Shown: positions 7,460 through 18,400 of the stretch, in pieces | How positions within the stretch are numbered: the stretch's first letter is position 1 | Layout: every line of letters begins with the position of its first letter | Assembly (NCBI GenBank): GCA_002715965.1 | Contig: PBAL01000072.1 | Location: forward strand, 1 to 64,000 | Reading direction: 5' to 3' | Origin: Verrucomicrobiales bacterium | GTDB taxonomy: Bacteria; Verrucomicrobiota; Verrucomicrobiia; Limisphaerales; JAYPXF01 | DNA length: 64,000 nucleotides | Program-made: the position numbers and the translations under genes | Notes under the pieces: model-generated | Seen by the model: only the letters and a program-made list of their open reading frames with translations | The model's database searches: none | Told to the model about the DNA's origin: nothing

Positions 7460-10400
7460 ATGGGAAACACAGCCGACCTGCTGAAAAAGCTGCTGAAGGA
7501 AAGAATCCTGGTCCTGGATGGTGCGATGGGAACGACGCTTCGAACCTATGGGTTGACCGAGGAAGATATCCGAGGTGAACGATTCAAGGACGCGAAGGTT
7601 GATCTTAAGAACAATGGTGACCTGTTCTCAATTTCTCGGCCCGACGTTCTGCTTGATATCCACAAACGCTTCCTCGAAGCCGGTTCGGATATCGTGGAAA
7701 CGAACACGTTCGGCGCAACGACGTTGGGGCAAAGCGAATTCTTCGTGGAATCTCCGGTTGAATCTGGAGGCCGTAAGGATCCTGAGTTCTTCAGCTCCGT
7801 AATGGAAAACGAAACTCTAAGGGACCTTGCTTGGGAGATAAACACGACTTCCGCCCGGCAATGTCGGCAGGCATGTGATGAGGTGGGCAATGCGACTGGC
7901 CGGCAGCGATTTGTAGCCGGGGCAATCGGCCCCATGACTGTTTCACTGACCAACGCTCCCGATGTCGAAGACCCAGCGTTTCGCGCGGTGATATTTGATC
8001 AGGTGAGAGACTCTTACGAGCACCAGGTTCGCGCGTTGATCGCTGGTGGCGTCGATATCCTCATGGTTGAGACGATCTTCGATTCGCTGAACGCCAAGGC
8101 GGCCTTGGTCGCGATCCAGGAAGTCTTCGCAAAAGACAGCGTCGAACTGCCAATCATCATCTCTGCCGCCGTTGGCAAAGGCGGGGACACAATGATTTCC
8201 GGCCAAATCGTCGATGCGCTATGGAACGCAGTTCGCCACGTGAATCCACTCGCGGTTGGCCTGAACTGCTCGCTCGGACCGGAACCTATGAAGTTTCCAT
8301 TGACGGAACTTTCCAAGATCGCTGACACGGCAGTCTCCTGTTATCCGAATGCGGGTTTGCCCAATGCACTCCGCGATACCGGATTCGATCTCGACCCGCC
8401 GGACATGGAAAAGGCGCTTGGTGATTACGCACGGGATGGATTGATCAACTTCGCCGGTGGATGTTGTGGCAACACGCCCGATCACATTGCTGCGATTGCC
8501 AAGGCGGTGGAGAACGTCGAACCAAGACAATACGCTGAGCCTCGTACGGACATGCGACTCAGCGGTTCGCAATCGTTTACCCATGATCCCCAGAACTTCC
8601 TCATGGTCGGTGAACGCACGAACATCACTGGTTCGCCAAAGTTTAAGCGGCTGATCAAGGAGAACGACTTGGAGGCGGCTCTTTCCATTGCGCGCCAGCA
8701 GGTCGAGAACGGCGCCAACGTCATCGACATCAACATGGACGAGGGAATGATCGATTCCGAAGCCATGATGGTGAAATTCCTGAACCTGATTCAGACGGAA
8801 CCGGACATCACCAAGGTGCCAATCATGGTCGACTCCTCGAAGTGGAGTGTCATCGAGGCGGGACTGAAATGTCTGCAGGGCAAAGGCATCGTCAATTCAA
8901 TCAGCCTGAAGGAAGGCGAGGAACCGTTTCTCGACCACGCACGCACGATTCGCAAATACGGTGCGGCCGTCGTCGTCATGGCATTCGACGAACAGGGCCA
9001 AGCCGACAACTTCGAGCGTCGCAAGGAAATCTGTCAACGCAGCTACGATCTGCTCACGCAGAAGGCCGAGTTTCCGCCCGAGGACATCATCTTCGATCCG
9101 AATGTGCTTACCGTCGGAACCGGCTTGGAGGAACACGTCAACTACGCTGTCGACTTCATCAATGGCACCAGATGGATCAAGGAGAATCTGCCACACGCCA
9201 AGGTCAGCGGTGGCATCAGCAATATTTCTTTCAGTTTCCGTGGTAACAACGTCGTCCGGGAAGCAATGCACTCGGCCTTCCTCTTCCATGCGGTGAAGGC
9301 CGGTCTGGACATGGGCATCGTGAACGCCGGCATGCTCGCGGTTTACGACGACATTGAACCGAATCTCAAAGAGTGCGTTGAAGACGTCCTCCTCAATCGT
9401 CGCGAAGACGCCACCGAACGGCTGATCGAACTCGCTGAGGAACTCAAACGCCAAAAGAACGAGGGCGGTGCAGAAGTCGAAAAAGCCAAGGCAGAATGGC
9501 GCGAATGGCCGGTGGAAAAACGACTTGAACACGCCTTGGTGAAAGGTATCGCGGATCATGTCGAGGCAGACACTGAGGAAACCCGCGCCAAACTCGGCAA
9601 ACCGCTCTCAGTGATCGAAGGCCCGCTCATGGACGGCATGAATGTCGTCGGCGATCTGTTTGGTTCCGGCAAGATGTTCCTTCCGCAAGTCGTGAAGTCC
9701 GCCCGCGTCATGAAGAAGGCCGTCGCCTACCTGGAACCCTTCATGGAAGCCGAGAAGGTCGCGGGTGAATCTGCCGGAAAGATCCTGCTTGCCACCGTGA
9801 AAGGCGATGTTCACGACATCGGCAAGAACATCGTCGGCGTTGTGCTCGCCTGCAACAACTACGAGGTCATTGATATGGGCGTCATGGTTACCTGCGACAA
9901 AATCCTTGCCAAGGCGCGTGAAGCGAACGTCGACGTGGTCGGCCTCAGCGGACTCATTACGCCGTCGCTTGATGAGATGATTCACAACGCACGTGAAATG
10001 AAGAAGCAGGGATTCAGCATCCCCCTCCTCATCGGTGGCGCGACCACGAGCAAGGCGCACACCGCAGTGAAAATCGACCAGCACTACCCCGAGCCCGTCG
10101 TCCACGTTCTCGACGCCAGTCGCGCTGTCCCGGTTGTCTCCAGCCTCCTGAGCAACGACCAGAAGGCCGCCTTCGTGAAGAACCTCAACGAGGAATACGA
10201 CAAGGCACGCGAGGCGCACAGCGGACGCAAGGTCGATCTCGTCAAACTACCCCAGGCCCGTTCCAACGCCGGACAGCTCGACTGGTCGAACTACGAAACG
10301 CCCCAACCCGAGTTCACCGGCGTCCGAACGCTTTCATCCGAGAACGACGAAATCAGCATCAACGACCTGATCCCGTTCATCGACTGGTCACCCTTTTTCC

Positions 10401-11212
10401 ACACCTGGGAACTCCGCGGACGCTTTCCGAAAATCCTCCAACATGAAAAATACGGCGAAGAAGCCACCAAGCTCTACAACGACGCCCAGAAGCTCCTGCA
10501 AAAGATCAAGACTGAGAAGCTGCTCGGCCTTCGTGCCGTTTACGGATTTTTCGCGGCTACCAGCGACGGCGACGACGTGATGCTGAACGGCGATTCCGAT
10601 GCGACCTTCCACTTCATCCGCCAACAGATAAAGAAGGCCGACGGCAAACCAAACTACTGTCTCGCCGACTTCATCTCGCCTGACGCTGAGAAGAAAGATC
10701 ATGTCGCCGGATTTGCGGTCACCGCCGGTATCGGCTTGAAGGAACTTGTCGACGGCTACAAGGAAGACAACGACGACTACAACGCCATCATGAGCGAAGC
10801 GCTCGCCGATCGTCTGGCGGAAGCGTTTGCCGAGTGCCTCCACAAGCGGGTCCGCAATGAATGGGGATTTGGCAAGGATGAAGGACTCTCGAACGAGGAA
10901 CTCATTGCGGAGAAATATCAGGGCATTCGTCCGGCTGCCGGTTATCCCGCCTGCCCCGACCACACCGAAAAGCGAACGCTGTGGAAACTCCTCGATGTCG
11001 AAAAGAACGCCGGAATCCAGTTGACCGAAAGCTGCGCCATGTGGCCCGGTTCAAGTGTCAGCGGCCTCTACTTCAGCCACCCGGAATCAAAATACTTCGG
11101 CGTCAGCAAGATCGGTCGGGACCAGGTGGAGGATTACGCGGCTCGCAAGGGGATGGAAGTTGAGGAAGTTGAGCGTTGGCTTGGACCAAACCTTGCCTAC
11201 GATCCCGACTGA
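7460..11212 (+). CDS. metH: Cobalamin-dependent methionine synthase
   Basis: A 1250-residue MetH, close to the 1227 of the E. coli enzyme. It transfers a methyl group from methyltetrahydrofolate through cobalamin to homocysteine. Domains in order: homocysteine-binding barrel (about 1-350) with zinc cysteines in 'GLNCSLG' and '[10 protein letters not shown]'; pterin-binding barrel (about 380-640) opening with '[14 protein letters not shown]'; helical cap (about 690-770); B12 domain with the D-x-H-x-x-G motif in 'GDVHDIGKN' near residue 784; and a SAM-dependent reactivation domain (about 950-1250). The ATG at 7460 is chosen because the preceding 14 in-frame residues are not conserved. No cobalamin or SAM riboswitch is visible in the short leader. 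It appears monocistronic. Confidence 0.97.
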   Translation: MGNTADLLKKLLKERILVLDGAMGTTLRTYGLTEEDIRGERFKDAKVDLKNNGDLFSISRPDVLLDIHKRFLEAGSDIVETNTFGATTLGQSEFFVESPVESGGRKDPEFFSSVMENETLRDLAWEINTTSARQCRQACDEVGNATGRQRFVAGAIGPMTVSLTNAPDVEDPAFRAVIFDQVRDSYEHQVRALIAGGVDILMVETIFDSLNAKAALVAIQEVFAKDSVELPIIISAAVGKGGDTMISGQIVDALWNAVRHVNPLAVGLNCSLGPEPMKFPLTELSKIADTAVSCYPNAGLPNALRDTGFDLDPPDMEKALGDYARDGLINFAGGCCGNTPDHIAAIAKAVENVEPRQYAEPRTDMRLSGSQSFTHDPQNFLMVGERTNITGSPKFKRLIKENDLEAALSIARQQVENGANVIDINMDEGMIDSEAMMVKFLNLIQTEPDITKVPIMVDSSKWSVIEAGLKCLQGKGIVNSISLKEGEEPFLDHARTIRKYGAAVVVMAFDEQGQADNFERRKEICQRSYDLLTQKAEFPPEDIIFDPNVLTVGTGLEEHVNYAVDFINGTRWIKENLPHAKVSGGISNISFSFRGNNVVREAMHSAFLFHAVKAGLDMGIVNAGMLAVYDDIEPNLKECVEDVLLNRREDATERLIELAEELKRQKNEGGAEVEKAKAEWREWPVEKRLEHALVKGIADHVEADTEETRAKLGKPLSVIEGPLMDGMNVVGDLFGSGKMFLPQVVKSARVMKKAVAYLEPFMEAEKVAGESAGKILLATVKGDVHDIGKNIVGVVLACNNYEVIDMGVMVTCDKILAKAREANVDVVGLSGLITPSLDEMIHNAREMKKQGFSIPLLIGGATTSKAHTAVKIDQHYPEPVVHVLDASRAVPVVSSLLSNDQKAAFVKNLNEEYDKAREAHSGRKVDLVKLPQARSNAGQLDWSNYETPQPEFTGVRTLSSENDEISINDLIPFIDWSPFFHTWELRGRFPKILQHEKYGEEATKLYNDAQKLLQKIKTEKLLGLRAVYGFFAATSDGDDVMLNGDSDATFHFIRQQIKKADGKPNYCLADFISPDAEKKDHVAGFAVTAGIGLKELVDGYKEDNDDYNAIMSEALADRLAEAFAECLHKRVRNEWGFGKDEGLSNEELIAEKYQGIRPAAGYPACPDHTEKRTLWKLLDVEKNAGIQLTESCAMWPGSSVSGLYFSHPESKYFGVSKIGRDQVEDYAARKGMEVEEVERWLGPNLAYDPD

Positions 11213-11369
11213 GCCGCTCGGGCGAACTGGCCGCTGCACCCCAATTCTAATCTGAGAATGAGAAGCGTGAGGGAGAACACTTGATCGTATCTGGCGCGTG
11301 CACTTGTAAGAAAACCAATCGAGTGCATTCGCGCACACCAACACTCCATCAATCGACCCCGCCCGCCTG

Positions 11370-11555
11370 ATGGTTTTCAACTGGTTTGTCATTCCGGCCA
11401 TCCTGCTCGCGTTTGCGCTGTATCCCTTCGGCCGCATGCTCGCCGCGGAAACGGAAACGCGTAGCGATGACATCATGTTTGGGATTGAAGGCCTGTTCTT
11501 TGCCCTGCCCGTGATCGATTTCTTCGCCTTTCACCTCGAGTGGTTCCACGGCTGA
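11370..11555 (+). CDS. Small two-helix membrane protein
   Basis: A 61-residue protein from the ATG at 11370 with two hydrophobic segments ('FVIPAILLAFALYPFG' and 'GIEGLFFALPVIDFFAF') joined by a polar loop rich in Glu and Thr. No family is recognised. It lies 72 bp before the C39-like gene on the same strand, so the two may form a unit. The 157 bp before it, after metH, hold nothing I can identify. Confidence 0.5.
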   Translation: MVFNWFVIPAILLAFALYPFGRMLAAETETRSDDIMFGIEGLFFALPVIDFFAFHLEWFHG

Positions 11556-11626
11556 GAGCGCTTCCATACCATTCGGTCTGTCATTGGCACTGAGGTGCTT
11601 GCCGGGGCAGTCGGGTGCTCGGAGGC

Positions 11627-12187
11627 ATGTGCGCGGAATGGAGTCGTGAGTATCGTTTCTTCGGACGAATTGGTGTGCCCACCGCGATGGTATTGTTCGT
11701 CCTGCTCCCGCACCTTGACCCGCTGTTCAACGGCGCCGAATTCCGCCAATTTGAAAACCATTGGGAAAAAGAAGTCTGCACGCAATCCAAGCCCTACTCC
11801 AGCGGTCCGGCCGCCACAGCCTCCATTCTGAGGCGATTCGGCAAGAATGGAGTCGAAGAACGCATCGCCCGAAAAACCTTCACCAGCCAGAACGGAACTC
11901 ATCCCTGGCATCTGTCCCGCTTCATTGAGAAACAAAAGCTGGAGACCACTTTCCACCTGCAGGAACCAGCCCGCGGCATCATCGTTTCGAGCCTCGCCCA
12001 GATCCGCAAATCCGATGGATTGCACCACATCGCGATCCTCGGCAACAACACCAACGGCCAGTTCCTCGTGGGCGATCCCGCGTTCGGCGAATTCGTGTTC
12101 GACAAGTCCGCGCTCACGAATCGCTATGATTTCAGTGGTCTGTTGCCAAGAGCCTGTCTGAAAAAGGCATTAGAGAATTGGCGGTGA
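11627..12187 (+). CDS. C39-peptidase-like protein lacking the catalytic Cys
   Basis: About 186 residues from the ATG at 11627 (GTG at 11615 is an alternative), with one N-terminal membrane segment ('VPTAMVLFVLLPHL'). The soluble part follows the papain-like C39 pattern: 'CTQSKPYSSGPAATASIL' at the active-site helix, and later 'HHIAILG' with 'FLVGDPAFG'. The latter match the catalytic His region and the V-x-D-P motif. Active C39 enzymes have Cys in 'QxxxxxCGPAA', but here the codon at 11801-11803 is AGC (Ser), one base from TGC. The protein is therefore probably a non-cleaving C39-like domain, as in some transporters, unless Ser can act or the base is an error. Confidence 0.7.
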   Translation: MCAEWSREYRFFGRIGVPTAMVLFVLLPHLDPLFNGAEFRQFENHWEKEVCTQSKPYSSGPAATASILRRFGKNGVEERIARKTFTSQNGTHPWHLSRFIEKQKLETTFHLQEPARGIIVSSLAQIRKSDGLHHIAILGNNTNGQFLVGDPAFGEFVFDKSALTNRYDFSGLLPRACLKKALENWR

Positions 12188-12276
12188 CGCACGGTTCATC
12201 GGTATGAAGTTCTTTTCCTCTCGTCGTTCAGCGTGTGAAATTCTCAACCCTCTTATTAAGAATTCCAACGTGATTC

Positions 12277-12858
12277 TCACCCATCCTCTGCCAGCAATAT
12301 CCCAATCGCCTTCTCCACGTGCTTGTTGACGAAGTCGCCCCAACGAAGTTTTCCCGCGCGATCGATGATGTAGTAGTCCGGTGAACTGTTTGCCCGGTAA
12401 CGCTTGTTCGTCGCGTCCTTCTTGTCAATGGCAACGGGAAACTTGATTCCACGATTCTTCGCGAGTTCGCCCATTCGTTCCGAACCATCTGATGCGCAAA
12501 CACCGATGATCACAACTCCCTGGTCGGCATACCTTTTTTGAAGTTCGTTGAGATGGGGGATCGACCGCACGCATTCCGCGCACCAAGTCGCCCAGAAGTC
12601 CAACACGACGATTTTGCCCTTGAGGGAACTGAGCTCCAGCGGTTGGGAATTGAGCCACCCTTCCAACGACAGTTCCGGCGCCGGTTTGCCGTGCATCTCA
12701 CTGATGGCAAAACGCTCGTCGCTGTTTTCCAGGTCGGGACTTGGAGCAGCTATTCCCGACGTGGCACTGAGCAATATTGAACATGCGAAGCAGATAAATC
12801 GACGTCTAAACACCTGAGAAAAGGGTGCAATGTGTGTCTTGGGCAAACAAGCAGGCAT
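12277..12858 (-). CDS. TlpA-like periplasmic thioredoxin
   Basis: A 193-residue thioredoxin-fold protein with an N-terminal hydrophobic export segment (about residues 20-38). The fold begins at about 55 with 'GKPAPELSLEGW', followed by 'LKGKIVVLDFWATWCAEC' whose redox pair is C93 and C96. 'VVIIGVCASDG' and 'SPDYYIIDRAGKL' complete the usual TlpA/ResA order. These proteins reduce disulfides in the periplasm, for example during cytochrome c maturation. That is plausible here given the CxxCH-rich neighbours but not shown. It converges with the C39-like gene and is divergent from the W/DP-repeat protein, with only 66 bp between the two starts. Confidence 0.88.
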   Translation of the reverse strand: MPACLPKTHIAPFSQVFRRRFICFACSILLSATSGIAAPSPDLENSDERFAISEMHGKPAPELSLEGWLNSQPLELSSLKGKIVVLDFWATWCAECVRSIPHLNELQKRYADQGVVIIGVCASDGSERMGELAKNRGIKFPVAIDKKDATNKRYRANSSPDYYIIDRAGKLRWGDFVNKHVEKAIGILLAEDG

Positions 12859-12867
12859 TACATTTTT

Positions 12868-12897
12868 TTGACATCACCGTGCTTGTTTCGCGTAAAC
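12868..12897 (+). promoter_or_regulatory. Possible promoter in the divergent tlpA / repeat-gene gap
   Basis: A consensus TTGACA lies at 12868-12873 and an A/T-rich CGTAAACAT about 17-19 bases downstream. The -35 is perfect and the -10 poor. The site is 57 bp before the repeat-protein ATG at 12925. Confidence 0.3.
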
Positions 12898-12924
12898 ATC
12901 TGACTAATCTCGTTAAAGCCCGAT

Positions 12925-15300
12925 ATGAATGCCAAACTCCTCTCCGTCATCCTTCTCCTCGCGGGTCTGATCGGCGGCTATAAACTGGGTCAGCGTTCTG
13001 CCCGCATTGAACAACCGCAGGTCATCACTGAAAACAAGCCGTCCGGCACGGCCGCAATTGCACGACGGGCTTCCACTGAGATTCAACAAGAGCCCGAGGC
13101 AGCGACGCCTCAAGACGGGAGCCTCGAGGCAATTGCCCGGCGGGTTCGCGCTGCGCTTTCTGCGAGCAGTTCGTATCAGCGGACTGCACTGGTCGCCAAT
13201 GCCATCCGCAAGGTCCCCGTCGAGCAATTGCCGCGGCTGATGGAGATGCTGCGGGACACGGTCAACCTCAGCTATGGTTACACGGTCACCTATGTTGCAC
13301 TTCCCATGTGGGCGGAAGTCGATCCGGCAGCTGCACTGGAATATGCGAACACTCTCAGTAGCTCGCGCCGATCGTCCGCCATCACTTCAGTGCTCACCGG
13401 TTGGGCCCGGGCCGACCTGGACGGCGCCATCAACTACGTGAGCCAGCTTGAGCATGGATCTGCGCGCACGGCTGCCGCCAAGGCGATCGTCACCATCCTG
13501 TCCGAGCAGGATCCGGCAAGAGCGTTGGCGTTCATCCGCAGCGAACGTCTGCATTCCACGCGCTCATCCAGCCCTTCCACGCATTTCTTCGAGCTTTGGG
13601 GCAACTCTGATCCCCAATCCGCTGCGGCAGAAGTATTGAAACTTCCCTCCGGCAAGGAACGTGACTATGCCCTCCGCAATCTAGCGCGATCCTGGGCCGG
13701 CAAGGATCCGAACGCTGCGCTCGTCTGGGTCCAATCCCTCCCCCCGAGCAACGGACGCCGATATGCCTTCACCGCAATTCTCTCCGCGATCGCCGAGACC
13801 AATCCCGCTCTCGCTTCATCGCAGGTGATGACCCTTAACGGTGCTGCGCGCTATGACGCGATTTACGCGCTAACCGGCCGTTGGGCGAAGCACGACCTGA
13901 ACGGCGCCTTGAATTGGGCGACCGGCTTGCAGGGAACGCAGGAGCGTGATCGAGCGCTCCGCGGACTGGCTTCGCAATGGGCCGAAAGCGATCCGCAATC
14001 GGCGGCTGCCTTTGTCGACACACTGCCGATGGGAACGTCCCGTTCCGGACTCACCACCACCATTGCATCGGCTTGGAGCAAGAAAGACCCGAGTTCCGCG
14101 CTCAACTGGCTTCAAGATCTTCCAAACAGTTCGATGAAGAACAGTGCCATGGCCACGGCCGTGGACAACATGGCCAATTCCGATCCGGCTGGCGCGTCTG
14201 AATGGATCAAGGCGATCCCTTCCGAAAGTTCGCGTCGAAGATTGTACGACGACATTGCATCCGGTTGGGCTCGCAAAGATCCGGAATCCGCCATCGCTTG
14301 GGTGGAGAGTTTGCAGAACGGACAACGCGATGCCGCGCGACAAATTGTGCGCGACATGGGTTCACGTGCTCCTGCCCGCGTTGCGAGATTCGTGGCGGGA
14401 TTACCCGACGCCACCCAATACGATCTTGTGGACGACATTGCATCGGCGTGGGCCGGGTCCAATCCGACGGCAGCTCGTCAATGGGCCGAGGGCCTCCCGG
14501 AAGGCCGCAGCAAGACGCGGGCAATGACGACGCTGATCAATAATGTTTCAAGTTCCGATCCCCAAACGGGCGCGCAGATGGCCTTGAGCCTCGGCAACGA
14601 GAGTTCCCGTAATTCCTCCATTCAAAGTCTCGCCGCCAAGTGGGCCGGCAATGACTCCGAAGCTGCATTGGCCTGGATCGAAACTCTCCCCGGTGGCAGT
14701 ACGCGTGAGCGTGCAATGCAGGGGCTGATTTCCGGGATCGCGGGCAACGAACCGCGCACCGCTGCGGAGTACGTCGCTGGTCTGCCTGCTGGCAAGATAC
14801 AGGATTCCGCTGCACTTACGGTGGTTTCTCGTTGGGCCAGCAGCGAACCAGGAGCAGCCGCAGATTGGGCGGCCCAATTCCCCGAGGGGAACACGCGGCA
14901 GGGAGCCATGCGTTCGGTCATGAACACCTGGGGCAAGAGCGATGCACCGACGGCCAGTCAATTCCTCGCCACGCTCCCCGAAGGAACTTCCCGCATGCGG
15001 GCAATCGAATCCTTCGTTGATGCAGCCGATTCGCGAAATCCGGAATATGCGGCCAAATGGGTGACATCTTTGGAACCCAACGAGAAGAATCTTGGCCGCA
15101 TTGAAAAGGTCGCCCGCTACTGGATGGCCTACGATCCTGAAGCAACCAAGATCTGGCTCAGCACGACCGCGTTGCCGGAGGATCGACGCAAGAAGGTGAC
15201 GGCGCGATCTGCCCCGACCACCCTGTCGAAAGGTTACTCCCGATATGGGTTCGACCTTGAGGCGGCAGATGGTGCGTTCCAGACGCTGAAATTTTGTTGA
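12925..15300 (+). CDS. Membrane-anchored protein of about 20 W/DP short repeats
   Basis: A 791-residue protein. An N-terminal anchor (about residues 5-20, LLSVILLLAGLIGGY) is followed by a low-complexity linker. The rest is about twenty tandem units of 30-33 residues with the pattern 'W..xDP..A..W...LP.G..R..A......'. Examples are 'WAGKDPNAALVWVQSLP', 'WSKKDPSSALNWLQDLP' and 'WARKDPESAIAWVESLQ'. Units that end in W/Y alternate with units where the aromatic is lost, suggesting a two-repeat period. The repeats look alpha-helical (two helices each), like HEAT or Sel1/TPR solenoids, but match none exactly from memory. Such solenoids usually bind proteins at the cell envelope. It is divergent from tlpA. 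Confidence 0.8.
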   Translation: MNAKLLSVILLLAGLIGGYKLGQRSARIEQPQVITENKPSGTAAIARRASTEIQQEPEAATPQDGSLEAIARRVRAALSASSSYQRTALVANAIRKVPVEQLPRLMEMLRDTVNLSYGYTVTYVALPMWAEVDPAAALEYANTLSSSRRSSAITSVLTGWARADLDGAINYVSQLEHGSARTAAAKAIVTILSEQDPARALAFIRSERLHSTRSSSPSTHFFELWGNSDPQSAAAEVLKLPSGKERDYALRNLARSWAGKDPNAALVWVQSLPPSNGRRYAFTAILSAIAETNPALASSQVMTLNGAARYDAIYALTGRWAKHDLNGALNWATGLQGTQERDRALRGLASQWAESDPQSAAAFVDTLPMGTSRSGLTTTIASAWSKKDPSSALNWLQDLPNSSMKNSAMATAVDNMANSDPAGASEWIKAIPSESSRRRLYDDIASGWARKDPESAIAWVESLQNGQRDAARQIVRDMGSRAPARVARFVAGLPDATQYDLVDDIASAWAGSNPTAARQWAEGLPEGRSKTRAMTTLINNVSSSDPQTGAQMALSLGNESSRNSSIQSLAAKWAGNDSEAALAWIETLPGGSTRERAMQGLISGIAGNEPRTAAEYVAGLPAGKIQDSAALTVVSRWASSEPGAAADWAAQFPEGNTRQGAMRSVMNTWGKSDAPTASQFLATLPEGTSRMRAIESFVDAADSRNPEYAAKWVTSLEPNEKNLGRIEKVARYWMAYDPEATKIWLSTTALPEDRRKKVTARSAPTTLSKGYSRYGFDLEAADGAFQTLKFC

Positions 15301-15303
15301 TCG

Positions 15304-15368
15304 AGAAGTGGCTTCGAGTGCCAACCGTAGCTCAGACGGCTCGCCTGTGAACACTGGAAGCCACTTCT
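15304..15368. repeat. Imperfect palindromic element
   Basis: AGAAGTGGCTTCGAGTG at 15304-15320 pairs with CACTGGAAGCCACTTCT at 15352-15368, 16 of 17 positions, around a 31-base loop. It starts 4 bp after the repeat-protein stop and may act as a transcript-end hairpin, though no T run follows. It resembles a REP or mini-element more than a terminator. The remainder of the gap to 15482 shows nothing else. Confidence 0.65.
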
Positions 15369-15482
15369 ACTCGGAAGCTCGTCCCGCCACCACTCACCTG
15401 CCATCGCGCCACTGTTCCGACCCGCTGCGATTCACGGTTTTCCTTGGGAGCGAAACTGGTTTACAATCTGCCAGATAGACAG

Positions 15483-18400
15483 ATGACAATTCGATTTCTC
15501 TTTGCGTTTGCGTCACTGGTTCTGCTCGCTGGAGTGCGAGCGGACTACGATTCCATCGTGCTCAAGGACAAGCCAGTTGCATATTGGCGACTCCAGGAAT
15601 CGCTCGGAACTTATTTCAAGAATTCCGGAAGTTCCAAGAGTTCGCTGTCTGGAGTTCCGGTGCGGGGGGTGAAGATGGGCGAAGAAGGTCCACGCACGCC
15701 GGAGTTCCCAAAATTTTCGAAAGATACTGCCTCAGCGTTGTTCAAGAACGGGAACTACATCAAGATCAAGGATCCCGGCGAGAAGAGCGATCTGGATTTC
15801 AATCTGGGTGACAGCATCACTCTCGAAGCGTGGGTCAACCCGCGCCATCACTCTGCGAATCGTTTCCTCTATGTGATCGGCAAGGGACGGACCAACAACA
15901 AGGGCGTTCCGGCCAACAATCACAATTATGCGCTCCGCTTGAAGGGTTCCGGCAAGATCACCTTCCTCTTCCGCAACTCCGATAACACCCAATGGCATCG
16001 CTGGACTTCGACGACCGGTTTTTCCACCGAGTCCGATTGGCACTACGTGGCAGTGAGCTACACCTTTGGCGACGGCGACAGCTTGTCCGGGTTCATTGAC
16101 GGCAAGCCGGTCAAGGGCACCTGGGACATGGACGGCAAGAGCGACAATGCGCCATTTGTTGACAACGACGAACTGTGGCTTGGGTCTACCCAAGGTGGCA
16201 GTGCGAGCAGTGGTTTCGATGGCAACATGAGTCACATCGCCATCTATCGGAAGACCCTGTCTGCCAAACAGGTCGCTGAACGATTTGCCTACAAGCACCA
16301 GAAGCGAATTATTCCGATCGGCAAAATTCCTGAGGGAAAGGTTCTTGCCGAACTGATCGAAGACGTTCCCGCCGGGAACAAGTTCAGTCCTGGTAAAGGC
16401 GAAGTCAGCGCTTCATTCCACCTCGATGCCTTCGGCCTGACACGTCTGCCCTTCGCTTACGACAAGCGCGGCATCCGTACGGACCGATCGCAGGCCATGC
16501 TGTTGCGGCTTTCGTCCCGCGTCGCACTTCCGAAAGGAAAACACGAACTGCTCCTGCGTGCACTGAACGGCTCTCGACTGTTTGTTGATGGCAAACAGGT
16601 CGTCACCACCAAGTTCAACAACGGCAACACCAGCGGACATGGCACTGTGCCCCCCATTCCGTCAGTTCTTCCCGACGGCCTCCGCTACCTGAGACTGGGG
16701 CACGATGAGAAATACTTCACCTGGGAATCGGATGGTAAGCCACATCTCTTCACCCATGAAATTTACGTCGGCGGCAGGAACCGCAAACCCGACATCGGTG
16801 AAGCTTCGCTCAGCCTGTTGAAGGAGACGCGTTACCATCTGCTCGCTCCGGTTGCTGCGATCGAACACTCCGATGAAGGCTGGAACGACTACGCTGAAGC
16901 GCTCGAAACACAGCTCGATGAACTGGATGCACGCACACGTCGCGCCGCTGCTGCCAAGCAGGACGACTATTGGAAACGACGCCACGCACAGGCAATAGAG
17001 TTCATTGCCTCGCTCAAACCAATTCGTCTGCCAGGCAGTTACAAGAATTCAAAGCCAATCGATCGATTCATCGACGCCAAGATTCGGAAAGACAGAAAGA
17101 AGGCTGCTGGGCGGATTAATGATGATGCCTTTCTTCGACGGGCTTCCATCGACCTCACGGGCAGGATTCCCTCGCCGGAGACAATCAGAAGGTTTCGTGT
17201 GCTCCCCTCGGACAAGCGTCGGACGCAGATTATCGATCACCTGCTCGAAGACCCGGGTTGGGCCGACAACTGGGTCGCGTATTGGCAGGACGTCCTCGCG
17301 GAGAATCCCGCCATTCTCAAACCCACGCTCAACAACACCGGTCCGTTCCGTTTCTACATTCACGAAGCGTTCAGCGACAACCGAAGCATGGATCGCTTTG
17401 CCAGTGAAATGATCCTGATGGAAGGCAGCATCTATGGCGGTGGAGCAGGCGGATTCAAGCTCGCCACCCAGAACGATTCCCCGATGGCCGATCGCGCGCA
17501 GATCGTTTCCCAGGCCTTCCTGGGCCAAAACCTGGCTTGTGCTCGCTGCCACGATTCGCCGGTTCACGAACACACCCAGCAACAGACCTTCCAACTCGCG
17601 GCCATGCTCAACCGCGGGAATCTCAAGGTGCCCGCCACCAGTTCACTGCCTCCCGACGCCAACCCGCGCGCCAAACGAAAGATTGAGCTTTCAATCAAGC
17701 CCGGCGATTCCATCAAACCCGGCTGGGCCTTCCCGCAGTTCGATCGTTCGGATTTGTCTGACGGTTTGCTGCAGAATCCCAAAGACAGCCGCGAACAACT
17801 TGCTGCGCACTTCACCGGTCCGAAGAATCTTCAGTTCGCCCGTACGATCGTGAACCGCGTCTGGAAGCGCTACTTTGGCCTTGGCATCGTTGAGCCGGTC
17901 GACGACTGGGAGAATGCCGAGGCCAGTCACCCTCAACTCCTGGATTGGCTCGCGCGCGAGTTCGTGAACAACGGATACGACCTCAAGTGGCTTGCCCGCG
18001 AAATCACCAGCTCGCGCGCCTATCAACGCCAGGCGATCGAAAACGAAGACGAGGATGACCTGCTCGGCACGCGTTGGTTCACCTCGCCTCAACGCCGTCG
18101 CATGACCGCCGAACAATTGCTTGATTCTCTCTTTGCAGCTGTCGGCAAGGACTTGGATTCCGAACTGCTCACCCTCGACAACGACTATCGCCGATCGATC
18201 AGCACCTTCCTGAACCTCGGTTTTCCGAAGCGCGCATGGGAATTCACCACGCTTTCCAATGACCGTGATCGTCCCGCGCTCTCGATGCCAAAGACGCAGG
18301 CCATCATTGACCTCCTCAAGGAATTCGGCTGGCGCGAAACCCGCCAGGGCGCACGCACGGTTCGCGATGATTCGCCAAACGTCCTTCAACCGGCCGCACT

